64,000 nucleotides of DNA from Ianthella basta. Lineage: Eukaryota; Porifera; Demospongiae; Verongiida; Ianthellidae. Positions 12,401 to 25,300 of the stretch are shown here, in pieces. Made by a program: the position numbers and the translations under genes. Within the stretch, counting starts at the first letter, position 1. The number at the start of each line of letters is the position of its first letter. The stretch lies in NCBI GenBank assembly GCA_964019415.1, contig OZ025879.1, forward strand, positions 4,034,137 through 4,098,136, in the 5' to 3' direction. The notes beneath the pieces are model-generated. The model worked only from the letters and a program-made list of their open reading frames with translations. It did not search any database and was not told where the DNA came from.

Positions 12401-15188
12401 GGCTGAATGAGCCCTACAAATAGTACAGAATGGGTTGCAGAAGATGCAACCCAGACCTCACCATGGATCATCTGGCCAAGTTCATTATTTGACCATCGTA
12501 CCACTCCCCACAAACAGGCGTGCCACCTGCACAGTTGTCAATGGGTAGGAATATGCTAGCTAACTTCCTTAAGTTGTACCCCAATCGACAGGAAGGTGCA
12601 GAAGGGCAAGGCTCAGCTGAAGTATGACCATGACAACCATGGCAGAAGAAGCAGTAATCAGTCAGGGGATTATGTATTTTCATGTAACTCTCTGCCCAGG
12701 GCGACTGGTAGGTAGTAGTATTTAGCAGCAGGCTGGGTCTGTCTCCTTCCAAATGGCACATACATGGTATGGAGGAGCACACTGAGCACATTTAGCCTCG
12801 CTTCACATCAGCTGAGGAATAAGCCAGACAAACCAGTATCATCGCGATCGGCTGAGAGGGTGGACATACCCAGCAGTCAAACCTCAAGTCAACCAAACAA
12901 CAAGCTACGGATCCCACACTGGAATTCACAAGCTCACTCACTCCCCCTTGGTGCTATCCCTCTAAGAATGACATCCCCAGTGTGGAGACAGTCTTAAAGG
13001 GAGAGAAGGAAGTGTGACCGAAGACCTGAACTGCTTACCACTGTGCCACGACTGCATAACAGAGTGTGGTAGCACTCTCTATGTAGAGATGGCCTAAAAT
13101 TGCCGCCATCCCAAAGAATAGTATAGTAGCCAAATTCACTAAATCACCACCAAGCATTACCAAATTGTACCGAGTTTGTATGGGACCAGTAAGCAAGTAA
13201 GTCAGGGCTGAGATCAGCGACGTCCGTAACTTACACGCAGCATACCAGGGAGGGGGACCAGCTGGTCCATGCAACAAGGAGGAGGGCCGGTCCATGCAAC
13301 AACCCAGGTCAACATTCATTGACTTTGAATCAGTTTTCATCATCTCTACATCTGGCAACATTTTGCCACGGCTCCTACTACTGCACAGTCTCACTTCCAG
13401 TCCCTATTTCTATGCCTGCTTACTACTGTGCAATTGCGAGTACGCAATAGCAGGGCTGTCACGTGCGACTATATACTATTGTGCACACATTCCAGCTATT
13501 CATCTACCAAGCTGCATACACCCATGTACATTAGTGCTGATGATGAAAGGCCATATAGCTAGCAATTGCAGAGCCTAGTGCACAACATGACACATATACA
13601 AGTACACTCTGATGCTGAAAGCCACTAGCTGCCTGGATATATATGGAGTTTGAACCTCACAGGAGCTGACAGTGAAGTGTACACATGTTTGTGATGGTCT
13701 AGAGCTAGCCACAAGGCCTGAACTGTAGCTTAGCTTATTGGCCTGCCATGGTACTATGGGAGAGCAAGATGCATACATAATGCTGAATATGGGCCCTGCA
13801 ACTGATACATGGAAACAAGTAAAGAATTGGAAGTCTATCTACCTTGCTCAGAACTGCCTACCTACGTATATTATGCTACTGTACTGTATAATTATGTATA
13901 ATATGTAATGCATGAGTGCATTTAAACCAGTGCATTCAAACCTTACCTCTCAAACAGTGTCTGTGTGGATGAGATGACAGGAGTGTAGAGCAAGGTGCGA
14001 CCGAGAGATTTTGTCTTCAGCTCATCAAAGTACTTTCTCCTGTCAAACATCATCCCTGCCAGTTCTCCCTCACTTGGATCCTCCAGTATGCACAACTTGC
14101 TCTCACTAGGACAAGAATCAACAGGAACTCCACCACAATCATCTCTCTCTACCACTTCAACGCTGTAGCTAGGTTGACCTCCACTTTTTCTCACAGCATC
14201 TACAAAAGCTCGTGAATTCTGAGCAAATGGACAGCAAGTGACTGAAACAGAGTGGCTGGTGTATAGTTGAAGATTAGGATGGGTTGTCATCATTTGCACA
14301 TGCAGAGGGATGTGTGTTCAGAGCTAAAAGCATGGCCAATAAGGAGGTTCAACCTCGCCCTTGGCAGCTAGTTTACAAGTCCATGGATGCTCTGTAACTT
14401 ACTGGAGATGAGCTCAGTAGGTAGGACAAGGAATAACTTGGGTTCTCTTCACTGTGGCACTGAAGATCAAGGTGTTCCAGCAGCATCCTAAGAACCTTCT
14501 TCCTTGTCAGGTGGGTCTCCTTCAGTCTCTGCAACACAGCAGGGTCACCGGTGAACTGCCTCGGATCAGGACAAAGGTCCACATATGACAGTACAACACA
14601 GCCACAGCTACTGTTACTGCTGCTCTTGTGCGCCTTGCTCAGTGCACGGATGATGGGCTCGTCTGTAGTAGGTGTGGTGCAGAGAGTGCATGTGGTAAAT
14701 TGGTTGCCACCTTCCCAGAGCAGAGACTCAGAATCGTTGGTTGGAACAGACAGGTTTGAGCACAAAGGGGCACTGGATTCCAGAAAGGGCTTGTCGCTGG
14801 CGCTCTCGCTCTGCTGCTGGCAGTGGATTACAACAACTGGATTAGCTTCTGCTGCCACTGTCGACGGAGAAGGAAAGCCGAAGGCAGTGTTGAGCTGTGG
14901 GTGCATGCTCAAGATCTTTCCTCCCCTTTCGCAGTACTTCTGTAATCGATTCACCTCGTGAGAGGCCAACTCCTCAGGACCACCTCCACTGGGAGGGGGT
15001 ACGATCACAGCCTTTGCACTCTCTTCCCACGGGGTCCGCAGCAGTTCTGTTAACGCTACAGCACGCACGGTGTACCTGTTCCGATCCAGGTAGGCGGTAA
15101 TAATTTGAACACCGTCGCTTGTCCCGTCTGTGACTACTAGGACGGTCAGGTTCGATTTGGTCTTCGACCAAGCTGTGGCAGCCATCAT
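9426..15188 (-). CDS. HLCS: Holocarboxylase synthetase / biotin protein ligase, divergent paralog A
   Basis: Attaches biotin to carboxylases through a biotinyl-AMP intermediate. Seven exons, in transcript order: 15188-14403, 14218-13947, 12124-12048, 11907-11747, 11276-11162, 11083-10825 and 9606-9426. They join in phase to 616 codons from ATG to TAA. The N half is a BPL_N-like domain (VIVPPPSGGGPEEL). The catalytic half carries QTKGKGRHGTVWVSP, KWPDDIYY, VGGILV and GVGVNVTN, and the last exon is a biotin-ligase C-terminal domain. Compared with paralog B, the GRGR loop is GKGR, the usual KWPND is KWPDD, and the C domain is divergent. R118-equivalent is kept. Exons 1, 2 and 6 are near copies of paralog B while 3, 4, 5 and 7 are not. 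A Ser run in exon 6 comes from an expanded (GGA)n tract. Possibly altered activity; both copies look intact. Confidence 0.88.
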
Positions 15189-15283
15189 GAATTACCAATT
15201 ACCTCAAACACGACCAGTCATTCTAGCTAGCAATGCTATACGTATACGATCGCGAGAAAATTCAGTCATGCATATAATATTCA

Positions 15284-18200
15284 TCAACCTAATCTCTTGG
15301 CTTTGATTAGACCTCTCATGAGATCAAAACTGTTCCCGTCTGGCTGCAGCTGAATGCATCCACCTGATTCCTCTTGCACCACAAGATAGCCATGCTTGTC
15401 AATTCCTGTGATGGATACCACCTCACCTGTAGAGTCCAGTGTCACCATATTGTGGGGCTCACTATGCAGAGAGGAGTAGACAATAACACTATCAAAGGGA
15501 AGCACCAGGAGTGAGAGGTGCACACTTGGGTGTATACAGCAAGAAGACACGGCACATGGGTTCACCATGAGGATGCTGCATTTATGAACACTGCTGTAGT
15601 CACTGCATGTACCCACCTGTGCATCCAGTACTGGTAGTACAGTTTACAGAAGAGGCTGTCCTCCAGTGGGCGTGTAGAAAGGGTCTTCTCCAAGTCCTGT
15701 AGTAACACTTCCATTGTGTTGAGTATGGCAGCAAGCAGGTGCTCTTGGGAGATGAGCTCCAGTTGGTGGGAGGAGGAGGATGAGGAGAGGACCGCATTGT
15801 GCATGTTGATACAGTCAGCCAGAGACAAGGTGGGATACTTGTTGGTCACATTCACACCAACTCCTGTGTAAAGAGGATACATATGTATAGCTGTTGTGGA
15901 AGCTCATTTCTACCTCTGTGTAATATAATTCCTTGATACTAGCTTCAAGTGGTTTTGTTTGTGACAGCTGATGATGGCCCTAGTGCACGTGGTTGAATGT
16001 CTTACTTGATTGTTTCCTGTAACTACAACTGTACACTTGCATCAAATTATTAGGGGAAATTAGATATGCTAATAATACTTAGTTCTAAGTGCATATGAGA
16101 CTTGGATAGTCACTCAGGCAGCTGCCTTGTTAGCCGTTGCAGACAGCATCATTTGTGAGCAGCGCACATGATATGTACTTACCCACCTTGTGATAGTCCA
16201 GCTAGTACAGTCCCGGCTCACCTACTATGGTCAACTTGTCACTGCCCAATGTAAGGCAGCTAACCAAGATTCCACCCAGTTTGGTTTGTTGTCCATAATA
16301 GACGTCATTTGGCCATTTTACACGAAGATCAAAGTCCTACAAAGAGTGCCAGCATATCACTACACCAATAACGCACGAAAACATAATCTGCTAATAATTA
16401 ATAAATGTCTACAACTGTAAATTTATGGCTCAATTCCTTGCATGCACAACAGATAGCACATTTAAACAGGTACAAGCAAGCACAGACATGCATGCACACA
16501 CACACACACACACACAAGACACCAATGTGCAAGTACCTCATATCCTCTCCTTGCTCTCACAGCATGCACCACAGATGTGGCTGCAACATGCTGAAGAATA
16601 CTAATACAGGGGTTCAGTGTGGAAGATGAGGTCAGTTTCAATGGCACAGAGAACATCAGACACCCTTCAGGGGACAACCACATGTTGCCACTGCGACCTG
16701 CACCCATGGAACAATAGGCTCTGCTGTGATGATGTCTCAGGTAACTGCCTAGCTTGCACAGCATGCCTGCTGGATCAAACCAGGCCATTGGGCAGCCCTA
16801 CATACCTCTCCCTTTTGTTTGACGGCCAGCAACAGAGAGCAATCCAACATCACTTGGCAAGTTAAAGACAAGCTGTGCATTCCTATAAATAAGTGAAATG
16901 AACAACAGTATCCTGGTAAATAGTACAGTACTGTGGGACTGATGATTACTCTCTGGCCATAACACATCCCATGCCATTATGGTTGAAGTAAGCTACCAAC
17001 TGAAATTCCTTCTACACACATCCATTGTTATTACTCTAGCAGTAAGTGGGTATCTTCAGGATAATGTGGACAGTTGACAGAAGAACTGGCTCAAAATTAT
17101 CATCACTCACGCTTACATCGGATGTCTCTCACATCCAGTCTTGCCAGAGCTTACCTCTCAAACAGTGTCTGTGTGGATGAGATGACAGGAGTGTAGAGCA
17201 AGGTGCGACCGAGAGATTTTGTCTTCAGCTCATCAAAGTACTTTCTCCTGTCAAACATCATCCCTGCCAGTTCTCCCTCACTTGGATCCTCCAGTATGCA
17301 CAACTTGCTCTCATTAGGGCAAGAATCAACAGGAACTCCACCACAATCATCTCTCTCTACCACTTCAACGCTGTAGCTAGGTTGACCTCCACTTCTTCTC
17401 ACAGCATCTACAAAAGCTCGTGAATTCTGAGCAAATGGACAACAAGTGACTGAAGCAGAGTGGCTGGTGTATAGTTGAAGATTAGGACGGGTTGTCACTA
17501 CTCAAGCAACTACTGACCCAATTGCTTTAGAAACATGTACAACCTCATGTCAATATCCTCACAACTACTCTTGAAGAGGAAAATGTAGCATGGTGTGTGA
17601 AATTAAACACATGGCCAATAAGGAGGTTCAACCTCGCCCTTGGCAGCTAGTTTACAAGTCCATGGATGCTCTGTAACTTACTGGAGATGAGCTCAGTATG
17701 TAGGACAAGGAGTGGCCTGGGTTCTCTCCACTGCGGCACTGAAGATCAAGTTGTTCTAGCAGCATCCTAAGCACCTTCTCTCTTGCCCCATGAGTCTCCT
17801 TCAGTCTCTGCAACACAGCAGGGTCACTGGTGAACTGCCTCAAATCAGGACAAAGGTCCACATATGACAGTACAGCACAGCTGCTGCTACTGCTACTGCT
17901 GCTCTTGCTCAGTGCACGGATGATGGGCTCGTCTGTACATCTATGGTCTGTAGTAGGCGTGGTGCAGAGAGTGCATGTGGTAAATTGGTTGCCACCTTCC
18001 CAGAGTAGAGAGTCAGATTCGTTGGTTGGAACAGACAGGTTTGAGCACAAAGGGGCACTGGATTCCAGAAAGGGCTCGTCTCTCTCGCTCTGCTGCTGGC
18101 AGTGGATTACAACAACTGGATTAGCTTCTGCTGCCACTATCGACGGAGAAGGAAAGCCGAAGGCAGTGTTGAGCTGTGGATGCATGCTCAGGATCTTTCC

Positions 18201-18455
18201 TCCCCTTTCGCAGTACCTCTGTAATCGATCCACCTCGTGAGAAGCCAACTCCTCAGGACCACCTCCACTGGGAGGGGGTACGATCACAGCCTTTGCACTC
18301 TCCTCCCACGGGCTTCGTAGCAGTTCCGTCAGAGCCACGTTACACACGGTGTACCTGTCTCGATGCAGGAAGGAGGCAACGCTGTCTCTAGCGATGACGC
18401 TCCTCCCATCTGTGGCCAGAAGCACGAGCACATCCAGGAGTTTCGAAGAGGACAT
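15284..18455 (-). CDS. HLCS: Holocarboxylase synthetase / biotin protein ligase, paralog B
   Basis: Same enzyme family and exon structure as the copy at 9.4-15.2 kb, lying 95 bp upstream of its start codon in tandem. Seven exons, in transcript order: 18455-17682, 17426-17155, 16882-16806, 16697-16537, 16336-16222, 15863-15617 and 15461-15284. They join in phase to 607 codons ending TGA. The biotin-binding loop QTKGRGRSGNMWLSP, the KWPNDVYY motif, LGGILV and GVGVNVTN are all canonical. The C-terminal domain has the expected 'PDGNSFDLMRGLI' ending. This copy is the better candidate for the conserved enzyme. Its start codon faces CACYBP head-to-head at 254 bp. A (CA)n tract lies in the intron near 16500. 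Confidence 0.9.
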
Positions 18456-18709
18456 CGTTCAACTCGACAGTTCCGACAAGTTCCGACAACTGTGGTGTTG
18501 CGTAACAAGTCAGAGTTGAGGGAATTCCCTTTTTGGAACACGTGCCTCCATACCTCGCTAAGCCTCCCTTGCCCTACACGGTATGCGTGTTTGAGGGATT
18601 GCAAGCCACTACAGCGATATCTCCGAAGTGCCTTTTTGCCCATTAGTGTTTATTCTGTAATCTTTACTCCCTTACCTCACGAAAAGGCAGGCACCGGCCT
18701 TGGACGCAA
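18456..18709. promoter_or_regulatory. Bidirectional promoter region between HLCS-B and CACYBP
   Basis: 254 bp separates the two divergent start codons, so both promoters and 5' UTRs must lie here or inside the genes. No TATA box is obvious. Inferred from layout only. Confidence 0.5.
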
Positions 18710-19299
18710 ATGGCAGATTCAGCAGCAGAAGTAAGTGTTCTTCTCCCATGGCTTCTCACCCTTCGGCTTAGTCCTGCTCCGTCATGTGGGTGGCCGCTGT
18801 CAGTTTGGATTTATCACTCTTAAAGTTTCTTCAACCACTGCAGTACATCTCTGAGCTTGAACAGCTTTTGATGACAGCCAAGCACCCTCGAATCAGGCTT
18901 CTCCTTCAAAAGGCCCTAAATGACGCGACTATTGCTCAGCGATCAGAGGTTGCAGCTGGTGAAGTGAAGAAGAGCGGCGATGATGGAAAGACAGTGACAG
19001 CCCCCTCTCCTCAAGGCCCTTCAAGACCCAGTGTTGCGGGAATGAGTAAAATCACTAATTACGGTGTGTTAATTACCAACAGCCTATGTTTTATACATTA
19101 GTTCTTAATACCCCACCTCCAACCATATTGTGGAGCACATTTACAACACCCTTGATCAAATTCTTTCTGTTTGTTTTAGGGTGGGACGATGCAGGGCAGT
19201 TTGTAAAATTATACATCACGAGCCTACCTGGCAGCGAGGAGCTCACAGAGGACCATGTCAAGACAGACATCACTAAAAGGCATGTGCACCATTGCACAG

Positions 19300-19340
<41 letters not shown>

Positions 19341-20297
19341 AGTGGCCCTACTTGTTGCTCCCCTCCCACCCCACTGCTGTGTGCAGAGGCCTAGACCTCG
19401 AGGTCCTAAACCTTAAGGGGAAGAGCTTCAGCCTTGTCATCAATGACCTCTGTGGACCTATAATTCCAGAGGACAGCTCTGTGAAGGTGTGCTGCTGAGG
19501 CTTGTCCACAGAGCTGCTGTGTAAGTGTACTCTGTTCCTCACTAGGTGCGTGGTGGATTAGTTACTGTTCGCTTGAAGAAGAAAGTGATGGACAAATGGC
19601 CCTGCCTCACAAGGACAGAGAAACGGCTGCAGGATGCCAAACAGTGAGTGGAGTGCATACAGCTCATGTGCTTTAATTGTGGTAAGCTCATGCTCAGCCC
19701 ACATTTATAAGTGGATAGGTCTTCAGCATTGCTTTGTGGGGCATGGCCAATTGATTGCTTTTGTATATTTGTATTGGAGTATGATTTCTACCATTCACAA
19801 TTCATTGTGGTTGCAGATCACTTACACACACACACAACCATGGACAAGCAGTATTGCACAACATTGACAATAAGGATATGAAGCATGAACAATGTCACCT
19901 AGCTACCATGCTGTATGTGTTCTGCTTAGCCAATGCACACTTTACCAATAGACGCGATCTCTGGCCCAGATGTGTGTTGTGTACGAAACGAAGACATCAT
20001 TGTTCAGTAGCTGCACTTGTTCTAGGCAACTGTGGGTGCACCCCGTACTTATGTATTACTGTTCATGGAACATTTTGGCAGAGGTGGGTGGCAAGGATGA
20101 GGATAGCCAGTCGGTCAGGGTTAGTTGTAATATAGGGCAAATGTGCCAAGGAGTGGTAGCTATGCGATCAGTGAATTGGCAGCCTTTGCCGCAGGAATGC
20201 TGTGTTGCAGTTTCTACTTTACTTCATGTTCATGTATCATGCACGTACGTAATCACCATAACTGCACATCTGCTACCATGCATTCAAGCATGAACTT

Positions 20298-20352
<55 letters not shown>

Positions 20353-21201
20353 ACTTGCATTCATCTGTATAGTACTAGACAAATGCAAACATTGTGGGGG
20401 AGAGCTTGAGTGTGCATGCACACACAATGCAAGGTAATGAGGTATGGTTAACACTGGCTGCTTGTGTGATACATGAGATATGGCAGCATTCGTATGGTCA
20501 AGGCTGCAATTTCAGCACCTGCATAGCCACTCCTGTGCACATCTGCCCTCTAAAACACAACCTGACAGGGTATCCCTGTTCCTGCTACCTACCACTTTCT
20601 ACTTGCTGGTTGAGCAGCAAACCATATGTGGTGTATTGACAGTAGCCTGGTACAAGTGCCTACTGGAGGGTGACAACTACAATTTCACTTTTTGTGTGAA
20701 GTGTATCTGAGCCCAAGATGTCATCTGTCAGCAAGTTGTGACCATTTTGTAGTAGCTAGGTCCTTACTAAAGCATGTCTGCATGTACCACCCTTCTGATT
20801 TTGCCCCACCCATATGTGAGGTCTACCTTCATTTGTCCCAATGTACAGTATTTTAATACATGCCCTACATAGCATAGGCCACTGCATACAACATTGTACT
20901 GCTGCTCAACATCCACGTAGTCTATCAACCCTGTTAATGCAACACGTGTCTGTAGCAGCACAAAGGACTGACTTTACTGTTTGCACAGCACATGCAGCTG
21001 AATTTGTTCCCCGTCACTGTGTGCAGAGCAAAGACCAGCAAGCCCAAGAAAGATAGTGAACCTGGTGAAAGTATCATGTCAATGTTGCGCAATTTGTATG
21101 ATGAAGGTGATGACGACATGAAACGAACACTTGCCAAGGCATGGACAGAAGTTCAGGACAAGAGGAAGAAGGGTGGCGATGATGATATGGATCTACCCTA
21201 A
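18710..21201 (+). CDS. CACYBP: Calcyclin-binding protein / Siah-interacting protein (CACYBP)
   Basis: Adaptor that links Siah-type ubiquitin ligase complexes to substrates and binds S100 proteins, cytosolic and nuclear. Exons 18710-18730, 18844-19063, 19180-19279, 19387-19486, 19546-19643 and 21027-21201 join to 237 codons ending TAA at 21199. An N-terminal helical hairpin (YISELEQLLMTAKHPRIRLL) is followed by a CS domain starting ITNYGWDDAGQFVKLYI and ending VRLKKKVMDKW. An SGS region follows, with the diagnostic NLYDEGDDDMKRTLAKAW. Length and domain order match the family. The intron after 19279 begins GC instead of GT, and this is the only junction that keeps family length and phase. The last intron (19644-21026) contains a long CA microsatellite. 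Confidence 0.93.
19302..19339. repeat. (TG)n microsatellite
   Basis: About 19 uninterrupted TG units in a CACYBP intron, just downstream of its GC donor. Confidence 0.9.
20299..20350. repeat. (CA)n microsatellite
   Basis: About 26 uninterrupted CA units in the last CACYBP intron. Confidence 0.9.
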
Positions 21202-22360
21202 GCTGCAATATACTAATTTTATATAGACTATGTTGCATAAAAAGTGTGTGTGCCATCAGTGCCTCCTGTGTTAGGATATATAGCTGCCAACCACATGAAC
21301 GTAGTTCAAGGTATAATTAATACACTGCCAATTTCTCCACACACACACACACACATGCAGTCTACAGCAGAACAAGTGTTGGTCAGAATAATCACCTAGC
21401 CTAACCTAACCAGAGCGTTTTGCCTTCACACCTTGGCTTGGCTCTTATCTTCACATGTAGAACGAAAATAAACAACCACCACCAGCAGCACACGATGCTG
21501 TACACACGAGTATATAGACATAGCACATTGGATATGCAAAGGGCTGTCGCAAAGATACACGCACGGGATGCTCTGATTGTATGTCTGTCATGTATTGCGG
21601 GATGGTGCACAATAATGATGCAGTAAGCATATTTATGGAATACATGCAATCAGGCAATTTCAGCAAACATGGAGTAACGATTCAAAGAGCTGTTCACTTG
21701 TTACACGTTCAACACCACTCTTTTGTACCACAGACCCTACAACACATCTCGAACATATTTCAAGTTACTTGAGAATTACCACACGACACGCATAGATGGG
21801 TATGGCATGTACAGCAGTGCATAAGGCAACACCAATCAGCAGCAGCAGCAGCATTCAACCACGTGCACGGACAAGATTCAAAGGCAAACAGCACAAAGAA
21901 GCCAGTGCTTCACCTTCCAAAACGCAGTTTCTGGGTAGTATCCGGTTGTGCTTAAGTACCATACCATAGTGATCCTGGGCAGGCCTGAAGATAAAGTGGA
22001 CTAGTCAGTAACAACCTCCAACAACTAAATGGACCAAATCAATTAGTACAGGATCCTTGTGTGTGAGATTACACAATGCTGATACACAGTTAGTAGTAGC
22101 ACCTGCTCTACAGTAGAGACATGCACTGTGAGCTGTGTCCTAATACTTATTGGTAAGCTATGAATAATATATGCTATATTGCAAGGCATGCAGTCTTGAC
22201 ATGTCAGAGGCACGACATACACTCAAGCAAAACACATCATCAACAATCATTTCTGGGGAAAGGAAGGGGACAGACAAGAGAGCATTACACAGTGAGACCT
22301 ACATGGGGTATGTACAGATATACCAAATCCCCCACTCTATCACACAACACTGATCAGCTC
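21202..22360. other. Convergent intergenic region between CACYBP and FUBP-like gene
   Basis: 3' flanks of two tail-to-tail genes. It has a short CA tract near 21341 and no supported gene. Confidence 0.5.
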
Positions 22361-25300
22361 TCACTGTGTCCTCCTCACCTCAGTAGTGTGAATGCCCTGG
22401 CCATCTGGGGCTCCAGCTTGAGGTTGTGGCTGCTGGAAGTAAGCACCCGTCATACGGTAGTACTCAGCCCATTGAGCCTGCAGGTCTTGCTGGGACTGGG
22501 GAGTGGTGGCCTTGGTTGGCTGGGCAGCTGCAGGGGTAGGCATGGAGCTGGGTGACATCAGTCCAACCAAATCAGGTCCCACCCTAACTAGGACCCTCGT
22601 GGAACTGAAACAACAGCTAAAATGGATCCCTTTCTAGTAAATTCTCAATGGTACACTCTTCATACACTTGTGTGCTAATGTCTTCACGCAGTTGGCATCT
22701 CTTCTTGATTTTGGGTAATACGTGTTGTTCAATAAATACATGATTTTGTAGACATGGGACTTTTATGGTGCCGCACATCCTCCCCTCCTAGCATCATAGT
22801 GTGGCTTACCAGCTGCAGCTCCTTGTTGCTGTTGCTGGGTGTCTTGCTGCATCTGCTGGCCTTGTGCCTGCGCGTACTGCCAGTAAGCTGCCCAGGCAGC
22901 ATTGTAGTCTATAAGGTCAGAGCAGTACAGGAAAAGCATTCAGCCATGTAGCTGCCAGACTGCAGGAGTGTGGTGTGCATACCATATGGCTGTTGTTGCG
23001 GCTGCTGCGGCTGTGGCTGCCCCTGTGCCACAGAGGTGGACGGCTGCTGGGTGGCTCCCATTTGAGGAGGCTGCTGCTGTGGTGGTGCCTGCTGCGGCTG
23101 TTGTGGTTGCTGTGGCTGCTGGGGCATGGGCATGGTCTGCTGAGGTGGGGGAGGCTGCCCCATCATTCCACTGTAAGGCGGATACTGCTGAGGGTACTGT
23201 GGCTGACCATACCCAGGCCAACCACCGCCACCTGGCTGTGGACCACCATAGCCGAATCCTGGTTGAGGCCCACCATAGCCCATACCGTATCCACCACTGG
23301 TCACAGGAAGAGGAACAGCACAAGAGACACATCATGACCACATAGGAGGTGAATGGTGTACCTGAGCAGGACTAACCCCATTGGAGGTCCACCACCACCA
23401 CCACCGCTGGCACCACCACCTCGGCCAGGCTGCAAGTTGACAAACACAGAAGAATTAATTTAGCAAAGCCAACAGCCAACAGTGCACATGGCTTACAAAG
23501 GGTTGCTCCAGCTTCTGCCTCATGAGATTCTGGGCAGCCATTATCTGCTGCTTGGTTCCTGGAAACAAAACAAGAAGACACAGTGTGTGTGTGCGTGTGT
23601 CACATACGTATGAACATGGAATCAATGAGAGTTGGTGCAAACACTTCAACTATACATATACATACCATGACTCATGTACGGTTATCTGTATTAGTGCTGA
23701 TCATGTGACTTCCAGCCAATGAGATCCTTTATAATGGGTCACATGACCGAGTGTTAAATAGTTTAAACTTTAATGCACATTTTAGTTCACATTAAATAAT
23801 AATGTGCGAATGCTGCTCTCTCAAATAGCGAGCCAGTCAATTTTCCGACTTTATGTAACTGTACAGAGAGCAAAGGTCGACCATTGGCTTTTTCACATCT
23901 GTGGCTAAAGATCAGAAGTCAACTGCATTGGATAGGCCTGTGGAGCAAGTGGCAGCACCTTTCGCTGTGTCCAGAATGGTGAAACTGCTGGCCACATACT
24001 TGTTGCTACTCTCATGTCAGCTTGAGATGTGGCACACTGGGTAAAATGTATGCCTGAAGGTTAGGAAAGCCTTGGGATGTACATAAAAGAGTCTGATTGC
24101 TGTCCACCGTGTTGCGCTCGTTGGGGCAATAAATTGAAGGAGTGCTACATCCCCTTTCCACTGAACTGAGCAAATTTATACGTAACAAACACCATGCCCT
24201 TGAATCTCATTGGTCTGTGGTCATGTGACCAACACTAAAACATTTAGACTGCATTGGAAGTGTTTTCAATTTAGCGCTCTCGGATGACCAATAAAAGCTC
24301 AGTTGCATAATGTCGAAGACAAGTGCATTATGTAACTTTCACCTTTATTGCATCATCCTTGAGCGCTAAGATTAAACAGCTTAACGCTCTACCGTGGTCT
24401 AAATATTACTTAATTCTTCAGTAAATTCTGCACATGGCACAGCACCACACCTCTGATGATGAACACCCTCTCATTTTCAGATTGAGGTGGTCCTCGGTCC
24501 AGCTCAATGTGGGCTCCACTCTGGGCCTGCAGCTGGTGAATGGTGGCTCCACCTATAGTACATAAGAGATAGACCTCACACCAGATAACAAACAGCAGTA
24601 ACCATTCAGACAAATAACCTGTCAACAGCACACCACACCCCCCAACACTGCTCACCCATCTACAGCCACACGAGCCAGTAGAGATATGTACATGAAATGC
24701 TAAACATTTTAGAGTGTGCAAGTTCTGAAACTATTACACGCGTATTCAGCCATTAAATAAGCACCTTTCCCTATGAGCACTCCACACTTGTCTGCTTCAC
24801 ACACAAAGACATCATTGGTTTCAGATGGTGCTCCAAATCGAGGTGGCTAAAACACATGAGACAGAGAGACAGCACATAACACTCAATGTTCACAGCAAAT
24901 ACAAATTCAAACCCAATGATGAGTATACTTACCCCACTTCCACTTTCTCTAGCAGCAATCAGCTCAGCGACCATCTGCTTCGCTCGCTGCATGGTGCACA
25001 GAACACACAACATCCATACTGTCATGTCTGAGAACTACACACTACACACAACTCCCCTTGCAGTGCCTAACACAACACATTTACTTACTTGACATGCTTC
25101 CCTCTCTCCAATGATCTTCAGTGGTTTCTGAGGAGCAGTTAAGTACTCCCCATCTTGGATCATCTGCAGCTTGCAACCTGACCGCTCCTGCACGTGACAT
25201 ACAAGCATCGCAAGAGTGAATATGACAACTAAACTTAAGATGTACTCACATACTAGTCAATCATACCGATAGTGATTTGATCATTTCGCCACCTTTGCCT

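Noticed and set aside
14551-14961. 136-residue frame on the plus strand, and its twin at 17830-18240
   Set aside because: Antisense shadow of HLCS exon 1; the minus-strand frame is the conserved protein.
22940-23345. Alanine- and leucine-rich frames over the FUBP C-terminal exon
   Set aside because: Shadows of the CAG/CCA-rich Gln-Pro coding exon read in other frames.
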